A DNA stretch of 6,637 nucleotides from Leptolinea sp964424035 (GTDB lineage Bacteria; Chloroflexota; Anaerolineae; Anaerolineales; Anaerolineaceae), in contig CAYRHB010000154.1 of assembly GCA_964424035.1 (NCBI GenBank), positions 1-6,637 of the forward strand. The letters are read 5' to 3'. Made by a program: the position numbers and the translations under genes. Within the stretch, counting starts at the first letter, position 1; each line of letters begins with the position of its first letter. Positions 1 through 5,544 of this stretch are shown piece after piece. The notes below the pieces were generated by a model that was not told the origin of the DNA, did not search any database, and saw nothing but the letters and a program-made list of their open reading frames with translations.

Positions 1-96
1 GAACCGTTCCTGAGCCAGCACATCATCCGGTCCGGATGCGACATTGCAGACAAATTTAGTACCTCCAGCTTCAATACCGCCGTAATATTTGGTCAT
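1..96 (-). CDS. ROK-family sugar kinase (fructokinase-like), N-terminal fragment
   Basis: Only the first 32 codons are inside the window; the gene runs off the left edge. Reading leftward from the ATG at 96, the protein starts M-T-K-Y-Y and continues into GGIEAGGTKFVC. This is the N-terminal phosphate-binding signature of ROK kinases, and it closely resembles the start of the Mg-dependent fructokinases of the Bacillus GmuE/YdhR type (GGIEAGGTKFVC). Such enzymes phosphorylate fructose or related hexoses with ATP in the cytosol. A good Shine-Dalgarno (GAGGT on the minus strand, 102-106) sits 5 nt before the ATG and supports this start. The gene diverges from the LacI-type regulator at 377 and shares its 280 bp regulatory region. 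Substrate specificity cannot be judged from 32 residues, so glucokinase or another ROK sugar kinase is possible. The ROK assignment itself is firm. Confidence 0.85.
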   Translation of the reverse strand, partial: MTKYYGGIEAGGTKFVCNVASGPDDVLAQERF

Positions 97-126
97 TAGT
101 TACCTCAAATTGAAGGTTGTTTTCCA

Positions 127-155
127 AAAATATCGCGCTTTTGCTTGAAAACCAA
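127..155 (-). promoter_or_regulatory. Possible weak promoter for the ROK kinase gene
   Basis: On the minus strand TTGGTT (155-150) is followed after 17 bp by TATTTT (132-127). That is 3 of 6 and 4 of 6 matches to the sigma-70 boxes at an ideal spacing, placing the transcript start about 25-30 nt before the start codon at 96. No LacI-type operator overlaps it. The match is weak and the region is AT-rich, so chance is a serious alternative. Confidence 0.22.
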
Positions 156-313
156 TTTGCGCTGTATCTATTCTAATTTGAATTTGTAATAAAGAAAAAT
201 ACAGTCGGATGGATAGAAAAGAATTCCGGCATGACTGCTCGCCACCTGTTGATCCATCTGGTCCACCTGATCGAAAGGTAATATTTAATACCGGATATCA
301 CCCGTTTTTGCTG

Positions 314-341
314 TTGACAGAGGAAATAAAAAAGATAAAAT
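314..341 (+). promoter_or_regulatory. Sigma-70-type promoter of the lacI1-xylB-GH3 operon
   Basis: A perfect -35 box TTGACA (314-319) and a near-perfect -10 box TAAAAT (336-341) are separated by 16 bp. The predicted transcript start is near 348, giving a leader of about 29 nt before the ATG at 377. The predicted start falls inside the operator at 345-358, so repressor binding there should block initiation. No other convincing promoter was seen before xylB or the GH3 gene, so this promoter probably drives all three genes. Confidence 0.7.
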
Positions 342-344
342 AGA

Positions 345-358
345 TGTGAACGTTTACA
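345..358 (+). promoter_or_regulatory. LacI-type operator over the lacI1 transcription start
   Basis: TGTGAACGTTTACA is a 14 bp palindrome with one mismatched pair (left half TGTGAAC against TGTAAAC) and the central CG step typical of LacI/GalR-family operators. It starts 3 bp after the -10 box. Its position directly in front of a LacI-family gene implies autoregulation. It also fits the CcpA cre consensus TGWAARCGYTWNCW at 13 of 14 positions, so a global catabolite regulator could be the reader instead of, or as well as, the local proteins. Confidence 0.75.
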
Positions 359-376
359 AAGAAAGCGAAGCAATCC

Positions 377-1414
377 ATGTCCAAGTCACAGGAAAAGAAC
401 TTCTCTTCTACGATCACCATTATTGACGTTGCCCGCGAAGCCGGTGTGTCTTATGGCACCGTCTCCCGGGTGATCAATGACTCGCCCAACGTAAAACCGG
501 AGACCCGCGAAAGGGTCAAAGAAGTGATCAATCGGATGGGATTCGTCGGCAACCGCAACGCCAGAAGCCTGGTCAGCGGCCGTTCCAACGTCATCGGATT
601 GCTCATCCCCGACCTGGGGACGGCGTATATCGGCGAGATCATCCGGGGGATTGATTTCGAACTCGAAACCGCCAACTACAACCTGATGTTGTACACCACC
701 CACAGGCGCGAGACAAAGGAAACCGGGTATATCTCATCGCTTATTCAGAGCGGCGTCGACGGGGTGATCCTCATCCTTCCACGGAATCCGGCGAACTATC
801 TCGAACGACTTCGCGCGTTGAAATTTCCCTATGTGCTGGTTGACCATCAGGGAATCGACGAGCAGGGACCTGCCGTGGGGGCAACCAATTTCCAGGGAGC
901 CATGGACTCGACCGAGTATCTGATCAGTCTGGGGCATAGGAAGATCGCATTCATTACCGGCAGTATGGACCTGGGTTGTGCGCAGGAACGGCTGGCCGGT
1001 TATAAAGCCGCACTGGAAAAACATTCCCTTCCGGTTAAACAGGAATGGATCATTGAAGGAGATTTTGAACAATCCACCGGATATGTTGGTGCAAAAGTAC
1101 TAATATCGCTTAAAGAGAAACCCACCGCCATATTCGCATCAAATGACATGATGGCCTTTGGGGTGATGAACGCGGTCCGGGATATGGGGCTGAAAATTCC
1201 GGGTGATATGTCGATCATCGGTTTCGACGACATTTTTCAATCCAGCCAGACCATGCCCGGTTTAACGACAGTCCAACAACCGCTGGAACAGATGGGGCGC
1301 AAAGCCACCAGGATGCTGGTTGAAATGATGTCTGAAGGCGAGATCAAATCCGGTAAAGTGGAACTGCCAACCCACCTGGTTATCCGGGATTCGTGCCGAA
1401 AGATTGAGGGGTAG
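377..1414 (+). CDS. LacI/GalR-family transcriptional regulator 1
   Basis: This is a 345-residue repressor-type protein, the usual length for the family. Residues 13-34 form the N-terminal helix-turn-helix (TIIDVAREAGVSYGTVSRV), and residues about 59-68 (NRNARSLVSG) are the hinge helix that inserts into the operator centre. From about residue 72 follows the periplasmic-binding-protein-like sugar domain with landmarks IGLLIPDL, DGVILILPRNP, LVDHQG, GHRKIAFITG, SNDMMAFG (255-262) and IGFDDI (281-286). The protein should be a cytosolic dimer that leaves its operator, or binds it, on sugar binding. The start at 377 has only a weak Shine-Dalgarno (GAAG, 367-370), but it leaves a normal 12-residue tail before the DNA-binding domain. 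It sits 68 bp upstream of xylB and is probably co-transcribed with it. The effector is therefore likely a xylan-derived sugar, by inference from context. It is a clear paralogue of the regulator at 5545-6582. Confidence 0.93.
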   Translation: MSKSQEKNFSSTITIIDVAREAGVSYGTVSRVINDSPNVKPETRERVKEVINRMGFVGNRNARSLVSGRSNVIGLLIPDLGTAYIGEIIRGIDFELETANYNLMLYTTHRRETKETGYISSLIQSGVDGVILILPRNPANYLERLRALKFPYVLVDHQGIDEQGPAVGATNFQGAMDSTEYLISLGHRKIAFITGSMDLGCAQERLAGYKAALEKHSLPVKQEWIIEGDFEQSTGYVGAKVLISLKEKPTAIFASNDMMAFGVMNAVRDMGLKIPGDMSIIGFDDIFQSSQTMPGLTTVQQPLEQMGRKATRMLVEMMSEGEIKSGKVELPTHLVIRDSCRKIEG

Positions 1415-1482
1415 AATTACCTGTTCCAAACGAAGAGAAAGTTATTCAATCAAACAATTCTGTTGAAAGAGGATCTACTACC

Positions 1483-2982
1483 ATGAAATCGTTATTCCTG
1501 GGCATTGATGTTTCAACAACCGGATCAAAAGCGCTGCTCGTCGATGAAACCGGTAATGTGGTTGGTGCAGGACTGACCGAACACTCAATTTCCACTCCCA
1601 AACCCCTGTGGTCTGAGCAGGATCCGCAGGAATGGTGGACTGCCTCAGCCAACAGTATCCGGCAGGCGTTAAGCCAGGCTGGCGCAAAGGGAGAGGATGT
1701 TAAAGCTGTTGGTCTGACCGGCCAGATGCACGGGCTCGTGATGATGGATGAAGCCGGCAATGTCCTGCGGCCGGCGATCCTGTGGAACGACCAGCGAACA
1801 GCCGAGGAATGCGATGATATTACCCGCATTGTCGGGTTTGATAAACTCCTGTCCATATGCGGCAATAAAGCCCTCACCGGTTTCACAGCACCAAAGATCC
1901 TATGGGTCCGTAAAAATGAACCCGACGTCTATGCCAAAACCGCGCATATTCTGCTGCCCAAAGATTATGTCCGCTATCATTTGACCGGTGATTATGCGGT
2001 TGACCATGCTGATGGTTCCGGTATGATCCTGTACGACCTGAAGAAACGCAACTGGTCAAAAGAACTTTTGGATGCGCTTGAGATCCCGGAGAGCTGGCTT
2101 CCGAAAAGCTACGAAGGATCAGAGGTTACCGGTGTGATCTCCGCTGCGGCTGCTGAATTGACCGGCCTGAAAGCGGGTACTCCGGTTGTGGGTGGCGGCG
2201 GTGATCAGGCGGCACAGGCGGTTGGCGTGGGTGCTGTCACTCCGGGCATTGTAGCCCTCACCCTGGGTACTTCCGGTGTGGTTTTCGCTTCCACTCCATC
2301 CCCGTTGATCGAACCGGAAGGCCGTCTTCACGCGTTCTGCCATTCTGTTCCGGGAACCTGGCATTTCATGGGTGTCATGCTCTCCGCAGCAGGTTCCCTG
2401 CGTTGGTATCGCGACACCCTCGCCCCGGGAATGAATTACGATGATCTTTTGGCTCCCGCCGCAGATATTCCGGCTGGAAGTGAAGGCTTGTTATTCCTGC
2501 CATACCTGACAGGTGAACGGACTCCCCATCCCGATCCGCTGGCCCGTGGCGCCTTCGTCGGTCTTACCGTGCGCCACACCAAAGCCCACATGACCCGCTC
2601 AGTCATTGAGGGTGTCTCATTCGGATTGCGTGATTCGATGGAACTCCTGAAAAATGCCGGACTTGGTGAAATCAAACAGGTCCGGGTTTCCGGCGGCGGA
2701 GCCCGCAGCGCCCTGTGGCGGCAAATGCTCTCTGATGTTATGAACACCGAACTGGTGACTGTAAACACCACCGAAGGCGCGGCTTTTGGCGCTGCCCTGC
2801 TGGCCGGTGTAGGTTTCGGTACCTGGAAAACCGTAGAGGAAAGCTGCAACGCCACCATTAAAACCCTGGATAAAACCACGGCAAATCCGGCTGCAGTTGC
2901 CACATATGAACAATATTACCGTCAATACACCGCGCTCTATCCGGCTCTGAAATCCACCTTTACCGGTCTTGCCGCGATTTAA
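1483..2982 (+). CDS. xylB: Xylulokinase (FGGY family)
   Basis: The enzyme phosphorylates D-xylulose with ATP to xylulose 5-phosphate in the cytosol, the entry into the pentose phosphate pathway. The 499 residues compare with about 484 in E. coli XylB. N-terminal FGGY domain: GIDVSTTGSKALLVD (7-21) carries the first phosphate loop with Asp9. LTGQMHG (78-84) is the xylulokinase-type substrate loop, and WNDQR (101-105) follows. C-terminal domain: VGGGGDQAAQAVGVG (236-250) contains the likely catalytic base Asp241, LTLGTSG (259-265) the second phosphate loop, GERTPHPDP (344-352) is typical of the group, and SGGGARSALWRQMLSD (403-418) is the nucleotide-binding region. A strong Shine-Dalgarno (AGAGGAT, 1468-1474) lies 8 nt before the ATG. 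It is followed after 30 bp by the GH3 gene. No xylose isomerase gene is present in the window. Another pentulose kinase is possible, but the TGQMHG motif and the neighbouring xylosidase favour XylB. Confidence 0.93.
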   Translation: MKSLFLGIDVSTTGSKALLVDETGNVVGAGLTEHSISTPKPLWSEQDPQEWWTASANSIRQALSQAGAKGEDVKAVGLTGQMHGLVMMDEAGNVLRPAILWNDQRTAEECDDITRIVGFDKLLSICGNKALTGFTAPKILWVRKNEPDVYAKTAHILLPKDYVRYHLTGDYAVDHADGSGMILYDLKKRNWSKELLDALEIPESWLPKSYEGSEVTGVISAAAAELTGLKAGTPVVGGGGDQAAQAVGVGAVTPGIVALTLGTSGVVFASTPSPLIEPEGRLHAFCHSVPGTWHFMGVMLSAAGSLRWYRDTLAPGMNYDDLLAPAADIPAGSEGLLFLPYLTGERTPHPDPLARGAFVGLTVRHTKAHMTRSVIEGVSFGLRDSMELLKNAGLGEIKQVRVSGGGARSALWRQMLSDVMNTELVTVNTTEGAAFGAALLAGVGFGTWKTVEESCNATIKTLDKTTANPAAVATYEQYYRQYTALYPALKSTFTGLAAI

Positions 2983-3012
2983 CCATTTTCCACCACAAGG
3001 AATTCTCTGTTT

Positions 3013-5154
3013 ATGATGACATCTCCCAACCAAAAACCCGTATACCTTGATCCTTCCCGTACCATCGAGGACCGGGTACAAGATCTCATCTCCCGCATGA
3101 CACTGGAAGAGAAGATCAGCCAGATGCGAAGCAATGCCGGAGCCGTTGAACACCTGGATATCCCATCCTACGATTTTTGGAATGAAGGTCTGCATGGAGT
3201 CGGACGGAACGGGCGGGCAACGGTTTTTCCCCAGGCCATTGGCATGGCGGCCACATGGGACCCTGATCTGATCAAGAAAGTTGCCACAGCCATCAGCACA
3301 GAAGCCCGCGCGAAATACCACGAAACCATGCGCAGACGCGGCAATACGATCATCTACCAGGGACTTACCTTCTGGTCCCCCAACGTTAATATTTTTCGTG
3401 ATCCACGCTGGGGACGCGGTCAGGAAAGCTGGGGTGAAGATCCTTATCTCACGGGTGAAATGGGAGCCGCATTTGTCCGGGGTATGCAGGGAGATGATCC
3501 GCAATATCTGCGGACTGCCGCCTGCGCCAAGCATTACGCTGTTCACAGCGGACCCGAAGAAGGCCGCCACTCTTTTGACGCGAATGTCACCAAACGGGAA
3601 CTCTTTGATACCTACCTGCCGGCCTTCCGCAAACTTGTGGTGGATGCCAATGTGGAAATGGTCATGGGCGCATATAACCGGTTGTACGGTGTTCCGTGCT
3701 GTGCGTCTGACCTGCTTTTGAAAGAAATCCTGCGGGAAAAATGGGGTTTCAAAGGACATGTGGTTTCCGATTGTTACGCCCTGACAGACCTGCACAAGGG
3801 ACATCAATACACCAAAGACGTGGTTGAATCCGCTGGAGTCGCGTTAAAAGCCGGCTGTGATATGAGCTGCAAGTGTACCTATGACCATCTGGGAGAAGCC
3901 ATCGAACGGGGACTTATCACCGAAGAGGATCTGGACCGTTCGCTTTCCCGCACCCTTGCAACCCGTTTCAAATTGGGAATGTTCGATCCTCCCGAAAAGG
4001 TACCGTATTCCAATATCCCCATGAGTGTCGTGGGATGTGAAAAGCACCGAAAACTTTCCTATGAAGCGGCAATTCGATCCATTGTGTTGTTAAAAAATCG
4101 GGACAACATTCTTCCATTGAAGGAATCCGTGCGGGATCTTTATGTCGTTGGTCCCAACGCGACCAATCTGGACTGCCTCCTCGGCAGTTATTTTGGCATC
4201 GGTGAATCCATGGTTACCCCGCTGGAAGGAATTGCCCGCCAGGTACCGGAAGGTACCAAGGTGGAATACAAACATGGTTGCCTACTGGCACAGGATAATG
4301 CCAACCCGTTTGACTGGTCATTCGAAGCAGCTGCAGAAGCAGATGTGACCATCGCCTGTATGGGCCTCCAGCCGATGCTGGAAGGTGAAGAAGGCGACGC
4401 ATTGCTTTCAACACGCGGCGGTGACCGCGAGAAGATCGAAATTCCGGTCCAGCAGGCAGAGTACATCAAGAAACTGGTCATCGGCGGCGCCCGGGTGGTT
4501 CTGGTACTCTTCGGCGGCAGTTCAATTGCCCTGGGCGAGGTCGAGGATATGGTGGAAGCCATTGTTCATGTATGGTATCCCGGCTGTGAAGGCGGCCTGG
4601 CCCTGGCAGATATCCTGTTTGGCAAGGTGTCCCCTTCCGGCAAGCTGCCAATGACATTCCCCGCATCTACAGCCCAGTTACCGGATTTTGAAGATTACAG
4701 CATGGATAATCGCACATACCGCTATTCTACCGACACCCCCCTCTTCCCGTTCGGGTTCGGCCTGAGTTACACAAGGTTTGAATATAGCGCTTTATCGATT
4801 AATACAAACACAATAAAAGCTGGTGAATCGCTTGAAGTAAAATTCAATCTCACAAACGCGGGTGATCTCGAAGCAGAAGAAGTCGCCCAGGTCTATTTGA
4901 CGGATGTGAAAGCGTCAGTAAAGGTTCCGCTCCACAAGTTGGTCACCTTCAAACGCGTTTCCCTGCAACCGAAAGAAACCCGTTCCATCAATGTATCCAT
5001 CACACCGGAAATGATGATGATGGTGAACGATGATGGCGAATCTGTACTCGAGAAAGGCGAATTTATCGTCCGGGTTGGTGGATGCTCTCCCAGCCAACGT
5101 GCTGTGGAACTCGGTGTTCAGGATCTCCTGCAAACAGGATTTACAGTTGGATAA
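3013..5154 (+). CDS. Glycoside hydrolase family 3, probable cytosolic beta-xylosidase
   Basis: A 713-residue retaining glycosidase that probably releases xylose from the non-reducing ends of xylo-oligosaccharides. Domains: (beta/alpha)8-like catalytic domain at about 15-330, alpha/beta sandwich at about 355-560, fibronectin-III-like tail at about 590-700. Visible landmarks are NEGLHGVGRNG (57-67), RDPRWGRGQESWGEDPYLTG (129-148), KHYAVHSGPE (173-182), and GHVVSDCYAL (248-257) with the predicted nucleophile Asp253. GCDMSC (281-286) and LEGEEGD (456-462), whose glutamates include the likely acid/base, follow. WYPGCEGG (521-528) and FPFGFGLSYTRFEY (578-591) mark the later domains. No signal peptide is seen, so the substrate must be imported. 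The NEGLHG, GCDMxC and EGEE patterns are those of the beta-xylosidase/arabinofuranosidase branch rather than classic beta-glucosidases. Side activities on arabinosides or glucosides cannot be excluded. Shine-Dalgarno AAGGAA (2997-3002) precedes two adjacent ATGs (3013, 3016); the first has the better spacing. Confidence 0.9.
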   Translation: MMTSPNQKPVYLDPSRTIEDRVQDLISRMTLEEKISQMRSNAGAVEHLDIPSYDFWNEGLHGVGRNGRATVFPQAIGMAATWDPDLIKKVATAISTEARAKYHETMRRRGNTIIYQGLTFWSPNVNIFRDPRWGRGQESWGEDPYLTGEMGAAFVRGMQGDDPQYLRTAACAKHYAVHSGPEEGRHSFDANVTKRELFDTYLPAFRKLVVDANVEMVMGAYNRLYGVPCCASDLLLKEILREKWGFKGHVVSDCYALTDLHKGHQYTKDVVESAGVALKAGCDMSCKCTYDHLGEAIERGLITEEDLDRSLSRTLATRFKLGMFDPPEKVPYSNIPMSVVGCEKHRKLSYEAAIRSIVLLKNRDNILPLKESVRDLYVVGPNATNLDCLLGSYFGIGESMVTPLEGIARQVPEGTKVEYKHGCLLAQDNANPFDWSFEAAAEADVTIACMGLQPMLEGEEGDALLSTRGGDREKIEIPVQQAEYIKKLVIGGARVVLVLFGGSSIALGEVEDMVEAIVHVWYPGCEGGLALADILFGKVSPSGKLPMTFPASTAQLPDFEDYSMDNRTYRYSTDTPLFPFGFGLSYTRFEYSALSINTNTIKAGESLEVKFNLTNAGDLEAEEVAQVYLTDVKASVKVPLHKLVTFKRVSLQPKETRSINVSITPEMMMMVNDDGESVLEKGEFIVRVGGCSPSQRAVELGVQDLLQTGFTVG

Positions 5155-5161
5155 TTAGGGC

Positions 5162-5195
5162 TGGAAGGGGGTTGTCACCTGCTCCATCTTTTTTT
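5162..5195 (+). terminator. Possible intrinsic terminator after GH3, first stem-loop with T-run
   Basis: TGGAAGG (5162-5168) can pair with CCT-(GC bulge)-TCCA (5178-5186), and TCTTTTTTT (5187-5195) follows immediately. The T-run is in the right place for intrinsic termination of the GH3 transcript, 8 nt after its stop codon. The stem is short and bulged, so strength is uncertain. It may act together with the perfect stem-loop directly behind it. Confidence 0.45.
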
Positions 5196-5228
5196 GCAGC
5201 ACCACCATTTAGGGCATGGTGGTGCTGC
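5196..5228 (+). terminator. Perfect 13 bp stem-loop behind the GH3 gene
   Basis: GCAGCACCACCAT (5196-5208) and ATGGTGGTGCTGC (5216-5228) are exact reverse complements around a 7 nt loop. It is the strongest hairpin in the window and lies 41 nt after the GH3 stop. Its 3' flank (TGAATTTAATCC) is only mildly T-rich, and the real T-run precedes the stem. It is therefore not a textbook terminator on the + strand. On the minus strand the flank would be A-rich, so it is not one there either. It may stabilise the 3' end of the operon mRNA or support termination with the preceding T-run. Confidence 0.6.
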
Positions 5229-5332
5229 TGAATTTAATCCAAAGGCATGTGACAAATGGATAATTATCACTGATATTCCTCCTGATTTCTCCAAATTGTC
5301 GGGGAATTTGTTTGTTCGGACAACATTCATAG

Positions 5333-5360
5333 TTGACAAGCCATTTCATGTTGCTATAAT
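5333..5360 (+). promoter_or_regulatory. Consensus sigma-70-type promoter of lacI2
   Basis: Perfect TTGACA (5333-5338) and perfect TATAAT (5355-5360) boxes are separated by 16 bp. The expected transcript start is near 5367, inside the first operator of the array. This gives an unusually long leader of about 178 nt before the ATG at 5545. The spacing and the operator placement match those of the lacI1 promoter at 314-341. A fully consensus promoter in front of a repressor gene suggests that expression is held down by the operators and by poor translation initiation. Confidence 0.8.
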
Positions 5361-5365
5361 ATTTA

Positions 5366-5379
5366 TGTAAACGCTTCCA
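5366..5379 (+). promoter_or_regulatory. LacI-type operator 1 of lacI2, over the transcription start
   Basis: TGTAAACGCTTCCA has the central CG and pairs at 5 of 7 half-site positions. It begins 5 bp after the -10 box, so binding should block the consensus promoter. It satisfies the CcpA cre consensus at every position. The sequence plus one further A (15 bp) recurs exactly at 5458. Confidence 0.75.
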
Positions 5380-5428
5380 AAGAAAAATTTCCCAATCAGT
5401 CTTGCAATTGAGATAGAGTGCGGAATAC

Positions 5429-5448
5429 AAACGGATTGATAACCGTTT
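5429..5448. repeat. Short inverted repeat in the lacI2 leader
   Basis: AAACGG (5429-5434) and CCGTTT (5443-5448) are exact reverse complements separated by 8 nt. It lies between operators 1 and 2. It could be a weak RNA hairpin in the leader or two spaced operator half-sites (AACGG/CCGTT). With only 6 bp arms, chance occurrence is plausible. Confidence 0.3.
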
Positions 5449-5457
5449 TCGCACCAC

Positions 5458-5471
5458 TGTAAACGCTTCCA
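5458..5471 (+). promoter_or_regulatory. LacI-type operator 2 of lacI2
   Basis: An exact copy of operator 1 (TGTAAACGCTTCCA), with its centre 92 bp downstream, at about +92 of the predicted transcript. It is too far downstream to block the promoter directly. It could act as an elongation roadblock or as an auxiliary looping site. Exact repetition of 15 bp in a non-coding region supports real function. Confidence 0.7.
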
Positions 5472-5503
5472 ATCCAATTTTCGACCTCTGATTTACAAAA
5501 TTT

Positions 5504-5517
5504 CGTAAACGCTTACG
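5504..5517 (+). promoter_or_regulatory. LacI-type operator 3 of lacI2, most symmetric copy
   Basis: CGTAAACGCTTACG pairs at 6 of 7 half-site positions around a central CG, making it more symmetric than operators 1 and 2. It is centred 138 bp from operator 1, close to 13 helical turns at 10.5 bp per turn, and ends 27 bp before the lacI2 start codon. It is a candidate high-affinity anchor for a DNA loop with operator 1. Confidence 0.7.
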
Positions 5518-5544
5518 CGGTTTCCCAAAAAACAACCTTCTCAC

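Larger units (their letters stand above)
5155..5544. other. 390 bp regulatory intergenic region between GH3 and lacI2
   Basis: No gene is supported here. In order it holds an imperfect stem-loop with a T-run (5162-5195), a perfect 13 bp stem-loop (5196-5228), a small perfect palindrome GATAATTATC (5259-5268) of unknown role, a consensus promoter (5333-5360), three LacI-type operators (5366, 5458, 5504) and a short inverted repeat (5429-5448). The last 30 bases before the ATG at 5545 are A/C-rich and contain no visible Shine-Dalgarno. An in-frame stop (5506-5508) with no start codon between it and 5545 rules out a longer lacI2. Confidence 0.8.

Noticed and set aside
209..343. 44-codon + strand open frame beginning MDRKEFRHDC before lacI1
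   Set aside because: It has no Shine-Dalgarno, ends inside the -10/operator region, and lies upstream of the predicted transcript start, so it would not be on that mRNA. No recognisable similarity was seen.
173..373. 66-codon open frame on the minus strand in the divergent region
   Set aside because: It overlaps the lacI1 promoter and operator and has a low-complexity F/Y/R-rich translation.
2617..3807. Long (396 codon) open frame on the minus strand across the xylB/GH3 junction
   Set aside because: It lies opposite the conserved motifs of two certain genes, spans their intergenic gap, and its translation shows no recognisable domain. It is a composition shadow.
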